Assembly: GCF_009735685.1 (NCBI RefSeq)
Contig: NZ_WHPN01000255.1
Location: forward strand, 1 to 54,234
DNA from: Streptomyces lycii
Lineage (GTDB): Bacteria > Actinomycetota > Actinomycetes > Streptomycetales > Streptomycetaceae
Direction: 5' to 3'
DNA: 54,234 bases
Below are positions 16,997 to 25,483 of this stretch, piece after piece; within the stretch, counting starts at the first letter, position 1; each line of letters starts with the position of its first letter. A program made the translations under genes and the position numbers. The notes under the pieces were generated by a model, which had not been told where the DNA came from, did no database searches, and was given only the letters and a program-made list of their open reading frames with translations.

Positions 16997-17716
16997 ATGC
17001 TGGGTGCCATCGGGCTGGACGCGGCCCAGGAGGCGGCGTACCGCGCGCTGGCCGGCCTGGGTTCCGCCGCGCTGCCGGAGCTGGCGCACCGGCTGGACCT
17101 GCCGGACGCCGAGTCCCTGGAGACCTTGCGGGCGTTGGAGAAGCACGGGCTCGCGGAAGAGGTGCCGGATCGTCCCGGCCACTGGCTGGCGGTGCCGCCC
17201 GCGGCCGCCCTGAACTCGCTGCTCGCCCGGCGGCGGGAGGAACTGGAGCGGGCGGAACGGGCCGCCGCCCGGCTCGCCGAGGCGTACGGCACGGCCACCG
17301 CGCGAACTCCCGGCCCGGCGGCGCACGGTACGGCTTCCGGGCCCGGAGGCAGGTCCGGCGCGGGGCGCTCGGACGACGGCGCCGCTCCCGCCGGCACGGC
17401 GGACGGTGGCTCCCCCGGTGTTCCCGCCGGCCCGGACGGTCCCGACGCCACCGATCTGCGGATGCTGTCACTCCTGCTGGACGGCCTGACCGACGCCAGT
17501 GTCGCCAAGCAACTCGACCTGGGGCTGCGCACCGTGCAGCGGCGGGTGCGGCGGCTGATGGAGCTGGCCGGTGTCTCGACCCGGATGCAACTGGGCTGGC
17601 ACGCCCGGGACCGCGGCTGGCCGGCCCGGTCGCCTGCTGCCGGATCCCGGCAGCAGGGCGGCGCGGCAACCACCGGAACCGGCCCGGCCCCGGAGCACGA
17701 GGAGCGCGCGGACTGA
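16997..17716 (+). CDS. LuxR-type helix-turn-helix regulator with TrmB-like N-terminus
   Basis: This 239-aa protein begins with a TrmB-like winged-helix segment (AAYRALAGLGSAALPELAHR, then DAESLETLRALEKHGL, residues 10-75). It ends with a LuxR-type DNA-binding domain (LRMLSLLLDGLTDASVAKQL, then GLRTVQRRVRRLMELAGVST, about residues 153-212). The middle is a Gly/Ala-rich linker where longer relatives have an additional domain, so this may be a shortened form. ATG at 16997 follows GGGGAGAGGGA. It is divergent from the PP2C-like gene, 157 bp away. Targets are unknown. Confidence 0.75.
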   Translation: MLGAIGLDAAQEAAYRALAGLGSAALPELAHRLDLPDAESLETLRALEKHGLAEEVPDRPGHWLAVPPAAALNSLLARRREELERAERAAARLAEAYGTATARTPGPAAHGTASGPGGRSGAGRSDDGAAPAGTADGGSPGVPAGPDGPDATDLRMLSLLLDGLTDASVAKQLDLGLRTVQRRVRRLMELAGVSTRMQLGWHARDRGWPARSPAAGSRQQGGAATTGTGPAPEHEERAD

Positions 17717-18282
17717 CGCGCCACGGACCGGTCGGGCGGGACCGCGCCGTCCGCGCCGTCCGGACCGGTCGGCACGCCCGGGCTCGGACCGAAGCCGTGC
17801 TCCGGCCGCGCCCCGACCCGGACCGGTCACCACTTCAGCCCAGCCGGGTGAAGGCCGGCGCCGAGGCGAAGACGTCCTCCCCCACCCGGCCGTTCCGGGT
17901 CGGCCATTCCGGCCCGGCCGTTCCGGGTCGGCCATTCCGGCCCGGCCGTTCCGGGTCGGGACCGGCCCGGCCGCTCCGCCCCAACCCGACCCGGCCCACT
18001 CGACCCGGGCCGGTCCGACCCGGCCCACGCGTCCCCGTGCCCCTGAGCACCGCACTGCGGTGCCGTCCCCATCGGCGGGCACGAGTGCCCGGACCGGGAC
18101 CACGACCCGGCAGCCCGCGGGCTCCTGCCGTTCCGCACGACCACCCCGGACAGCCGTTCCGCACGACCGTCCCGGACAGCCGTTCCGCACGACCACCCCG
18201 GACAGCCGTTCCGCACGACCGTCCCGGACAACCGTTCCGCACGACCACCCCGGACAACCGTTCCGGGCGACCGCCCGGCCGG
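17717..18282. repeat. Convergent spacer with a 28-bp and a 26-bp tandem array
   Basis: Two clean arrays occupy this region between the LuxR-type gene and rsgA stops. First, a 28-bp unit starting CCGGCCGTTCCGGGTCGGCC is present 2.7 times, with starts at 17886, 17914 and 17942. Second, a 26-bp unit starting CCGTTCCGCACGACC is present six times, with starts at 18128, 18154, 18180, 18206, 18232 and 18258. In the second array positions 16-18 alternate ACC, GTC, ACC, GTC, ACC, GCC, so a 52-bp dimer is superimposed. No spacers, so not CRISPR. Confidence 0.85.
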
Positions 18283-19452
18283 TCAGTCGCGCGGCCGGGG
18301 CCCGCGCTTGCGTTCGACCATGTGCCGTCCCAAGGCCTGCTTCTGCTTCCAGCTGCGCCGCAGTTCCGCCCGGAGCCGGGCGTCCGTACGAGCGGCCAGG
18401 CGCTCGTTCTCCCGGAGCAGCTTCCGGTAGCTGTCCAGGCGCCGGGGCGGGAGGGCCCCGGCGTCCACCGCGGCGAGGACGGCGCACCCGGGCTCCGCGA
18501 CGTGCGCGCAGTCCTGGAAGCGGCAGTCCCCGGCCAGTTCCTCGATCTCCGCGAAGACCTGCGCGACCCCGCTCTCGGCGTCCCAGAGCCCGACGCCCCG
18601 CAGCCCGGGGGTGTCGATGAGGACGCCGCCGCCCGGCAGCGGCAACGGCAGCAGGTCACGGCTGGTGGTGGTGTGCCGGCCCTTGCCGTCGCTGTCTCGG
18701 GTGGCGTTCACCTGCTGCACCTCGGCTCCCAGAAGGGCGTTGGCCAGCGTGGACTTTCCCGCTCCGGACTGGCCGAGCAGGACGGTGGTGCCACCGCCGA
18801 CGAGGGCGGACAGCGCGTCGATGCCCTCACCCGTCTCCGCGCTCACCGTCAGCACCGGCACACCCGGCGCGGCCGTCTCGGTGTCGGCGACGAGATGCGC
18901 GAGGGTCGCCGGGTCGGGCACCAGGTCGGCCTTGGTGAGCAGGACGACCGGCTGTGCGCCGCTCTCCCAGGCGAGCGCGAGGAACCGTTCGACGCGGCCG
19001 AGGTCGAGTTCGGCCGCGAGCGAGACGGCGATGACGGCGTGGTCGACGTTGGCCGCGAGCACCTGGCCCTCGGACCGTTTGGAGGAGGTGGAGCGGAGGA
19101 TCTGGGTACGGCGCGGCAGCAGGGCCGTCACCGCCGACGCGTCCGCGTCCAGGGCGACCCAGTCCCCGGTGCAGGCGTAACGGGTGGGGTCGGAGGTGGA
19201 CACCGGGGCGATGTCCGCCGTGAGCGTGTGCGCCTCCGCCGGGGCCGGGCCGGAGGGGGCGGTGACCGTGACGACGTCACAGCGGCCGCGCTCGACCCGT
19301 ACGATCCGGCCGGGCAGCTGCCCTTCCGCGGCGTACGGGGCGAAGTCGGACTCGAGGCCGGTGTCCCAGCCGTAGCGGGCGAGGGGGTGGTGCGGGGTGT
19401 TGTCGTGGAACAACGGGATGACCCTTCGAAGGGCGGTCCCGGCAGCGCGCAC
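18283..19452 (-). CDS. rsgA: Ribosome small-subunit-dependent GTPase A
   Basis: This 389-aa protein is a circularly permuted GTPase that helps 30S subunit maturation. An OB-fold-like N-terminus includes TGDWVALD. The G-motifs appear in permuted order: G4 as LLTKADL, G5 near LTVSAETGEG, then the P-loop GQSGAGKST and G3 as IDTPGLR. A C-terminal Cys/His zinc segment follows (CRFQDCAHVAEPGCAV). The N-terminus is slightly long. The GTG at 19452 has no obvious ribosome site, so the start is uncertain, though the conserved LARYGWDTGL segment near residue 24 must be included. Activity is stimulated by the 30S subunit in known homologues. Confidence 0.85.
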   Translation of the reverse strand: MRAAGTALRRVIPLFHDNTPHHPLARYGWDTGLESDFAPYAAEGQLPGRIVRVERGRCDVVTVTAPSGPAPAEAHTLTADIAPVSTSDPTRYACTGDWVALDADASAVTALLPRRTQILRSTSSKRSEGQVLAANVDHAVIAVSLAAELDLGRVERFLALAWESGAQPVVLLTKADLVPDPATLAHLVADTETAAPGVPVLTVSAETGEGIDALSALVGGGTTVLLGQSGAGKSTLANALLGAEVQQVNATRDSDGKGRHTTTSRDLLPLPLPGGGVLIDTPGLRGVGLWDAESGVAQVFAEIEELAGDCRFQDCAHVAEPGCAVLAAVDAGALPPRRLDSYRKLLRENERLAARTDARLRAELRRSWKQKQALGRHMVERKRGPRPRD

Positions 19453-19997
19453 GGCGAGGCGGCGCGGCCCGCGGGCGCGGTGGCACGCGGGAGCGTCGGG
19501 TCGGTGCGCGGGAAAGGCGAGTTGGCGTCAGCCGGTGACCGCTGGGGATGAGTGAGGGAAAGTCCGGATGCGGGCAGCGCCCGTCGTCGAGTCCGTCATC
19601 ACGGTCCTCACCTCCCGGTTCCGTTCCACCGCCGGCGGTCGTCGAACGCCGTACGGGCCGGCGGCCAGCCTAGAGGGCCGCTTCCCGGGCCGCCATGCAT
19701 TTTCGGGACGGCTCCGCGGACCAGTTCCGCGGACGGTGCTCAGCGGACAGTTCCCGCGGACAGTGCCACGGGGGATCCCACGGGCGGTGCCACGGACGGC
19801 CCGCGCGCCCCGTCCCGCGGCCCCCGTCCCGGGTCTCCGTCCCATGACTCCCGTCCCGTGACCCCCGTCCCGTGACCCCCGTTCCGTGACCCCCGTTCCG
19901 TGACCCCCGTTCCGTGACCGCGGCGCGGTACCCCGCCCCGCGGACTCCCACGGCCGCATACGGATCCCCCGCGGCGTCACCCCCGCGCGCCCTCCGC
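19453..19997. repeat. Spacer with a 14-bp CCCGTTCCGTGACC tandem array
   Basis: This holds the upstream region of rsgA and the downstream region of the BrkB gene. From about 19835 to 19919 there are roughly six to seven head-to-tail 14-bp units (ACCCCCGTCCCGTG, later ACCCCCGTTCCGTG). Looser GCGGACAGT and CCACGG repeats precede them at 19715-19800. A run of CCGTACGGGCCGGCGG-type sequence near 19645 may belong to the rsgA promoter. No gene is supported. Confidence 0.65.
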
Positions 19998-21173
19998 TCA
20001 CTCCTCGCCCTTGTCGCGGTGCGAGTGCAGCCGGGAGCGTATGTCCTCCGGCGGCAGGAATCGCGCCCAGCGCTCGGGGAACTCCGGCGGAGGTTCCTCG
20101 TCGGGGCCGTCCACCGCCTCGTCCCAGTCCTCCAGGTCGTCGTCCGCGTCGTCCCCGCCGGCGGCCTTCGCCCGGGCGGCCCGCTCGGCCGCCGCCGCGA
20201 TGACCTGGGCGGCCGCCTCCTCGCGGAGCCGCATGTTCGCCTCCCGGGCCGCGGACGTCGCGACGGACGGCCACACCCGGTCGATCGCCGCGTTCACGGC
20301 CGCGCCGACGAGCACCGCGAACGCGGAGACCCCGATCCACAGCAGGACGGCCACCGGCGCGGCCAGCGAGCCGTAGATCGTCGGTCCTTCGACCGTGCTG
20401 GTGAGATAGATCCGCAGCAGGAAGCTGCCCAGCACCCACATGGCGAGGGCGACGAGCGCGCCCGGGACGTCCTCCACCCAGGGCGACCGCACAGGCACCG
20501 ACACGTGGTAGAGCGTGGTCAGGAAGACGATCGACAGGAGTATGACGACCGGCCAGTACAGCACCCGGACGACCGCGGTGCTCCACGGCACGATCTGGAT
20601 GACCGCGTCCGGCCCGGCGACCATCAGCGGCAGCGCCACCGCCCCGATCACCAGCGCGACCATGTAGAGCAGGAAGGCCAGCAGCCGGGTCTTGACGATG
20701 CCCCGGTGGCCGTCGAGCCCGTACATGACCGTGATCGTGTCGATGAAGACGTTCACGGCGCGGGAGCCGGACCACAGGGCGAGCGCGAAGCCGAGCGAGA
20801 TGACGTCCGGACGGCCGCCGCCCGTGACGTCGTCCAGCAGCGGCCGGACGATCTGGTTGACGCCGCGCTGGGAGAGCACCGTCTCGGACGCGGTGAGGAT
20901 GTTCTGCCGGATGCCCTCGATCGTCTCCGTGCCGATCCACGCGTCCAGATAGCCGAGCAGGCCGATCAGGCCGAGGAGCAGCGGCGGCAGCGAGAGCAGG
21001 GTGAAGAACGCGGCCTCGGCGGCCAGACCGAGGATGCGGTACTCGATGCAGGAGTTCACCGTGTCCTTGAGCAGCAGCCACGCGACTCTGCGCTTGGAGA
21101 CGTGGGGGTAGAGGGCGCGGGCTCGGCGCAAACGGCTCTGGGGCCGCTCCGGGGGTGACTCTGCTGCTTGCAC
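19998..21173 (-). CDS. YihY/virulence factor BrkB-family membrane protein
   Basis: This 391-aa inner-membrane protein belongs to the YihY/BrkB family. Visible helices include AAFFTLLSLPPLLLGLIGLL, LLAFLLYMVALVIGAVALPL, VVRVLYWPVVILLSIVFLTT, GALVALAMWVLGSFLLRIYL and VAVLLWIGVSAFAVLVGA. A conserved IYGSLAAPVAVLLW motif is present. The C-terminal 80 residues are charged and acidic (GGDDADDDLEDWDEAVDG). Function in the family is unsettled; it is not the RNase BN once claimed. The GTG at 21173 sits directly behind AAGGAG, and its start is only 18 bp from the start of the divergent acyl-CoA dehydrogenase gene. Confidence 0.85.
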   Translation of the reverse strand: MQAAESPPERPQSRLRRARALYPHVSKRRVAWLLLKDTVNSCIEYRILGLAAEAAFFTLLSLPPLLLGLIGLLGYLDAWIGTETIEGIRQNILTASETVLSQRGVNQIVRPLLDDVTGGGRPDVISLGFALALWSGSRAVNVFIDTITVMYGLDGHRGIVKTRLLAFLLYMVALVIGAVALPLMVAGPDAVIQIVPWSTAVVRVLYWPVVILLSIVFLTTLYHVSVPVRSPWVEDVPGALVALAMWVLGSFLLRIYLTSTVEGPTIYGSLAAPVAVLLWIGVSAFAVLVGAAVNAAIDRVWPSVATSAAREANMRLREEAAAQVIAAAAERAARAKAAGGDDADDDLEDWDEAVDGPDEEPPPEFPERWARFLPPEDIRSRLHSHRDKGEE

Positions 21174-21191
21174 CTCCTTAACGTATCTGGC

Positions 21192-22859
21192 ATGGCAGCC
21201 ACCACACACACTGTGACCAACCAGGCTCCGCCCCTGGTCGGGTACGACGTCTTCGCCGCGGACGCGGCTCTCGCCGAGGGCGTCGCGCGCCACGCGCCGG
21301 CGGATCTCCTGAACGAACTGCGGGCGGAACTCGGCGAGCTGGGCCGCGCGGCGGGCTCCGCGCAGGCGCAGGAATGGGGGACGCAGGCCAATGAGAACCG
21401 GCCGGTGCTCCGCACCCACGACCGGTACGGGCACCGGCTGGACGAGGTCGAGTTCCACCCCGCCTACCACCGGCTGCTCGGGCACGCCGTGTCCGCCGGG
21501 CTCACCGACGCCTGGGGCCGTCCGGCCGGGCATCTGCGGCGGGCCGCGGGCTTCATGGTCTGGTCGCAGACCGACGCGGGGCACGGCTGCCCGGTGTCGA
21601 TGACCCATGCGGCGGTGCCGGCGCTGCGCACCGACCCGGAGCTGGCGGCCGAGTGGGAGCCGCGGCTGACCTCGCACGGTTACGAGCCCGCGCTGCTGCC
21701 CGCCGCCGACAAGCCCGGCGCGCTGTTCGGGATGGGCATGACGGAGAAACAGGGCGGTTCGGACGTACGGGCCAACACGACCCGCGCCGTGCCGCTCGCC
21801 CAGGACGGCGCCTACGCCCTGACCGGGCACAAGTGGTTCTGCTCGGCTCCGATGTCGGACGGATTCCTGGTGCTGGCGAAGGCCGTGCCGGCCGACGGCG
21901 GGGAGCCCGGCGAGGAGACCGGGCCGACCTGTTTCCTGGTGCCCCGGGTGCTGCCCGACGGCACCCGCAACACCTTCCGCATCCAGCGGCTCAAGGACAA
22001 GCTCGGCAACCGCTCCAACGCCAGCGCCGAGGTCGAGTTCGACGGCACGACCTGGGCCCGCCGGGTCGGTGAGGAGGGCCGCGGGGTCGCCACGATCATC
22101 GGCATGGTCGCGGCGACCCGGCTGGACTGCGTGCTGGGCTCGGCGGCCCTGATGCGGCAGGCCGTCGCGCAGGCGGTGCACCACGCGGCGCACCGCAGCG
22201 CCTTCGGCGGGCCGCTGATCGACAAGCCGCTGATGGAGAACGTACTGGCCGACCTGGCGCTGGAGTCGGAGGCTGCCACCACGCTCGGGCTGCGGCTGGC
22301 GGCCGCCCAGGACTCCGGGGACGAGCAGGAGCGGCAGCTGCTGCGGCTGGCCGTGCCCGCCGCGAAGTACTGGGTGACGAAGCGGGCCCCGGTGCTCGCG
22401 GCCGAGGCGCTGGAGTGCCTGGGCGGCAACGGTTACGTCGAGGAGTCCGGGATGCCCCGGCTGCTGCGCGAGGCACCGGTCAACTCGGTGTGGGAGGGCT
22501 CCGGCAACGTCCAGGCGCTCGACGTGCTGCGGGCCCTCCAGCGCGAGCCGGCCGCCCTGGACGCCTTCCTCACCGAGGTCGGCCGGTCGCGCGGGGCCGA
22601 CCACCGGCTGGACGGTGCCATCAAGGACCTGCTGACCGAGCTGGCCGACCTGGACGGCATCGAGGCGCGGGCGCGCAGGCTGGTCGAGCGGATGGCGCTC
22701 GTCCTCCAGGGCTCGCTGCTCGTCCGGTACGCGCCCGCGCAGACGGCGGACGCCTTCTGCGCGTCACGGCTGGGCGGCGACTGGGGCGGCGCGTTCGGGA
22801 CGCTGCCGCACACGCTGGACCTGGCGTCGGTGGTGCGGCGGGCGCGGCCGGAGAGCTGA
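21192..22859 (+). CDS. Acyl-CoA dehydrogenase-family protein (AidB-like)
   Basis: This 555-aa flavoprotein resembles AidB and isovaleryl-CoA dehydrogenase-like members. Signatures include FGMGMTEKQGGSDVRANTTR, YALTGHKWFCSAPMSDGFLV, RIQRLKDKLGNRSNASAEVE, RSAFGGPLIDKPLMENVLAD and ECLGGNGYVEESGMPRLLRE. WEGSGNVQALDVLRAL near the C-terminus is the AidB-type FAD-binding segment. The physiological substrate is unclear: E. coli AidB binds FAD and DNA and is induced by alkylation. ATG at 21192 begins the conserved MAATTHTVTNQAPPLVGYDV. No ribosome site is visible upstream, suggesting a leaderless message. Confidence 0.85.
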   Translation: MAATTHTVTNQAPPLVGYDVFAADAALAEGVARHAPADLLNELRAELGELGRAAGSAQAQEWGTQANENRPVLRTHDRYGHRLDEVEFHPAYHRLLGHAVSAGLTDAWGRPAGHLRRAAGFMVWSQTDAGHGCPVSMTHAAVPALRTDPELAAEWEPRLTSHGYEPALLPAADKPGALFGMGMTEKQGGSDVRANTTRAVPLAQDGAYALTGHKWFCSAPMSDGFLVLAKAVPADGGEPGEETGPTCFLVPRVLPDGTRNTFRIQRLKDKLGNRSNASAEVEFDGTTWARRVGEEGRGVATIIGMVAATRLDCVLGSAALMRQAVAQAVHHAAHRSAFGGPLIDKPLMENVLADLALESEAATTLGLRLAAAQDSGDEQERQLLRLAVPAAKYWVTKRAPVLAAEALECLGGNGYVEESGMPRLLREAPVNSVWEGSGNVQALDVLRALQREPAALDAFLTEVGRSRGADHRLDGAIKDLLTELADLDGIEARARRLVERMALVLQGSLLVRYAPAQTADAFCASRLGGDWGGAFGTLPHTLDLASVVRRARPES

Positions 22860-23295
22860 GGAGGGACGGGCTGAGAGCGGGCGGCCGAGCGCGGAGGGCG
22901 AGCGGCCTGGGGGGCGAGCGGCCGAGGGGCGGCTGAGAGCGGAGGGCCGGCTGCCGCCGCGGCGGACGCGGCCCAGGACCGGTGACCCGTTCGCGCGGTT
23001 GCGGGAGGCACGTGCGGAAGGTGCCGGGTCACTGGCCTGAACCGCGGAGCGGTGGGTGGTGCTGCGCCGTCACGGCACCACCCCCGCCGCGGGACGCCGC
23101 CGCTGCGGCACCCCGGTGCGCATCGAGCGGCGTGCCCCCACTCTCCTGCGGGGGGCGCGGCGGGCACAAAGGTTGCGCCAGGTTGCAGAAAATACGCCAA
23201 GTTCCCCCATGCTCCCCGCCGTCGGCGGCACCATGAGAAGAGTCCGGCGTTCCGCCGGCGCCGCCCCACCGGCCCTCTGGGAGACGTCGATCCCC
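22860..23295. other. Intergenic region upstream of the GAF regulator
   Basis: No gene is supported. The first 110 bases consist of irregular GGGCGAGCGGCC and GAGAGCGGAGGGC repeats. Near 23166-23210 the composition drops to moderate GC, with a 10-bp near-repeat (GGTTGCGCCA, GGTTGCAGAA) at 23171-23190 followed by AAATACGCC. This is the likeliest promoter area for the downstream gene. An ATG at 23233 lacks a ribosome site. Confidence 0.4.
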
Positions 23296-24732
23296 GTGAA
23301 CGACACATCGTTGGACCCGGCCCGGGCCGCTGCCCTGGGCACGCGCGAGGCCACCCGGCGCCTCAGCCGCCTGCGGGACGCCGCGATCGCCCGGCGCACG
23401 CCGCCGCCCGCCGCCCGGTCCCTGATCGGCGAGTCCTGGAAGCGGGTGCTGCGCCTCGGCGTCGATCCCGACCGCGGCGGCCACTCCGGGCTGCTGTCGC
23501 TGGAGGAGATGGAGCAGCGCCGTCGCGCCTCACCGATCTCCGAGGTGCTGCCCCTGCTGCGCGACGGGCTGGTGTCGGTCGCGCACGCCACCCAGCAGAT
23601 CATGGTGATCACCGACGCCGAGGGGCGCGTGCTGTGGCGGGACGGCAGCCCGCTGGGCCGCCGGCGGGCGGACGCGCTCGGGTTCACCCCGGGCGCCAGC
23701 TGGTCCGAGGACGTCGTCGGCACCAACGCGGTCGGTACAGCGCTGGTGACCGGCCGGCCGCTCCAGGTGCACTCCGCCGAGCACTTCGTCCGCACCCACC
23801 ACCCCTGGTCGTGCGCCGCGGCGCCGCTGCACGACCCGCGGAACGGGCGGCTGCTGGGCGTGGTCGACGTCAGCGGCCCGGCCGCGTCCGTGCACCCGGC
23901 GACGCTGGCGCTGGTGACGTCGGTGGCGCGGCTCGCCGAGAGCGAGCTGCGGGAGCGTCATCTGGAGACGGTGGAGCGGCTGCGCTCGGTCGCGGCACCG
24001 ATCCTGTGCCGGCTGGCGGGCGAACGGGCGCTGGCGGTGGACCGCGACGGCTGGCCCGCCGCCGTCACCGGCATGCCGCCGCCCGACCGGCTGGTGCTTC
24101 CCGAGCGGTTCGGCGCGGGCCGCCACCGGATCCCCTCGCTGGGCCCGTGCACCGTGGAGCCGCTGCCGGACGGCTGGCTCGTACGGATGGACGACTCTGC
24201 CCCGGACGGTGACGAGGCGCGGCCCGCCCTGGTGGAGCTGGACGTCCGCCAGGGGCGGCGGGTGCTGCTGACGGTGTCCGGCCAGGCCGGCGGCTGGACG
24301 CAGGAGCTGAGCCCGCGCCACGCGGAGCTGCTGTACGCGCTGGCCCGCCGGCGGGACGGGCGGACGGCCGCGCAGCTCGCGCAGGACCTGTTCGGCGACC
24401 CGTCGAGGACGGTGACGGTGCGGGCGGAGATGTCCCGGTTGCGGCGGACGCTCGGCGGTGTGCTGGACCACCGCCCGTACCGCTTCGCGGACGACCTGGA
24501 GGTGCGGCTGCTCGTCCCGGAGGACCCGGCCCACCTGCTGCCCCGGTCCACGGCGCCGCTGGTCGCGGGCGCCCGCTCGGAGGCCGACGAACGGCCGGCG
24601 GCGGGCGGACGCTCACCGGCGGACCGCCGTTCGCCGGCGGGCGGTGGTGGTGCGCCGCCGGACGGCCGTTCGCCGGCGGGCGGCCCACCCGATCGCGCCG
24701 CTGCTGTCGCCGTGACCGCCGGGCCGCCCTAA
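23296..24732 (+). CDS. GAF-domain transcriptional regulator
   Basis: This protein of about 478 aa has an N-terminal segment of the kind found in sigma-54-activator-like GAF proteins (SLIGESWKRVLRLGVDP). A GAF sensory domain follows at about residues 75-215 (IMVITDAEGRVLWRDGSPLG, then SWSEDVVGTNAVGTALVTGR and HHPWSCAAAPLHDP). A C-terminal winged-helix-like part comes at about residues 335-405 (LSPRHAELLYALARRRDGRT, then SRTVTVRAEMSRLRRTLGG). No AAA+ domain is present. GTG at 23296 is preceded by TGGGAGA. In many actinomycetes such genes sit beside aldehyde dehydrogenases; none is here. The last 45 residues are Gly/Ala/Pro/Arg repeats (GRSPAGG) encoded by a local DNA repeat. Confidence 0.75.
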   Translation: MNDTSLDPARAAALGTREATRRLSRLRDAAIARRTPPPAARSLIGESWKRVLRLGVDPDRGGHSGLLSLEEMEQRRRASPISEVLPLLRDGLVSVAHATQQIMVITDAEGRVLWRDGSPLGRRRADALGFTPGASWSEDVVGTNAVGTALVTGRPLQVHSAEHFVRTHHPWSCAAAPLHDPRNGRLLGVVDVSGPAASVHPATLALVTSVARLAESELRERHLETVERLRSVAAPILCRLAGERALAVDRDGWPAAVTGMPPPDRLVLPERFGAGRHRIPSLGPCTVEPLPDGWLVRMDDSAPDGDEARPALVELDVRQGRRVLLTVSGQAGGWTQELSPRHAELLYALARRRDGRTAAQLAQDLFGDPSRTVTVRAEMSRLRRTLGGVLDHRPYRFADDLEVRLLVPEDPAHLLPRSTAPLVAGARSEADERPAAGGRSPADRRSPAGGGGAPPDGRSPAGGPPDRAAAVAVTAGPP

Positions 24733-24805
24733 CGTCCCCGGTGAGGGACTGCCGCAGCGTCCCCGCGAGGGGCGCCGCGTGCGCGCACTGACAGAAGGGC
24801 CGGCG

Positions 24806-25471
24806 ATGGCCGCGAGCGACCGGCGCCGCCGAGGCGCGTTCCGCCCGGAGCGGCGGCACGGCACCGGCCGGTGGGGACTGCTCGCGCTGCTGCTGCTCGT
24901 CGCGGTGGCGCTGCTCCGCGACGGCACGCACGCCGCGTTCGGCCCGCCGCAGCCGGTCGCCGCCCAGTCGGTGATGGACGGGGCACCACGGGTACGGGCC
25001 GCCGAGCCGCTTCCGCCGTCACCTCCCGAGGGCGTACGGATCCCGGCCGTCGGCGTGGCCGCGCCGCTGGTGCCGCTGGGGCTCGCCGGGGGTGGCCGGA
25101 TCGAGACGCCGCCGCCGGACGAGCCGAACCTCGCCGGCTGGTACGAGGGCGCGGTCACCCCCGGGGAGCGGGGCACCGCCGTGCTGGTCGGGCAGGTGGA
25201 CGCCGCCTCCGGGCCGGCCGTCTTCCACGGCCTGGGAGCGCTGGAGAAGGGGCTGCGCGTCCATGTCGTCCGGCGGGACGGCCGCACGGCGGTGTTCGAG
25301 GTGTACGGCGTCGAGGTGTTCACCGGCGGCTCCTTTCCGGCGCGCCGGGTCTACGGCAGCACGGGCTTCCCCGAGCTGCGGGTTCTCACCTGCGGCGGCC
25401 GCTACGGCGAGCACACCGGCTACACCGGCGAGGTGGTGGTGTTCGCCCGGATGACCGAGGTGCGCCCGTGA
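24806..25471 (+). CDS. Class F sortase-like protein with Gln at the catalytic His position
   Basis: This 221-aa protein has a short basic N-terminus, one membrane helix (GLLALLLLVAVALL) and an extracellular sortase domain. The family Cys lies in LRVLTCGGRYG near residue 197 and a plausible Arg in VVVFARM. The segment that should carry the catalytic His reads GTAVLVGQVDAASGPAVF: relatives have GHVD, and here the codon is CAG (Gln). Class F sortases are poorly understood actinobacterial members that cleave or attach sorting-signal proteins. Loss of His suggests an inactive or altered enzyme. ATG at 24806 follows GAAGGGC. No substrate with a sorting signal is adjacent. Confidence 0.75.
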   Translation: MAASDRRRRGAFRPERRHGTGRWGLLALLLLVAVALLRDGTHAAFGPPQPVAAQSVMDGAPRVRAAEPLPPSPPEGVRIPAVGVAAPLVPLGLAGGGRIETPPPDEPNLAGWYEGAVTPGERGTAVLVGQVDAASGPAVFHGLGALEKGLRVHVVRRDGRTAVFEVYGVEVFTGGSFPARRVYGSTGFPELRVLTCGGRYGEHTGYTGEVVVFARMTEVRP

Positions 25472-25483
25472 TGGGATGACGGC

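Noticed and set aside
18128..18273. Possible CRISPR array
   Set aside because: Units are contiguous with no unique spacers, and no cas gene is present.
16372..19551. Open frame of over 1,000 codons on the plus strand
   Set aside because: It crosses the LuxR-type gene, two repeat arrays and rsgA antisense; composition is pure shadow and no domain is seen.
21174..22604. Upstream extension of the BrkB reading frame
   Set aside because: It is antisense to the acyl-CoA dehydrogenase; the conserved protein begins at the GTG at 21173.
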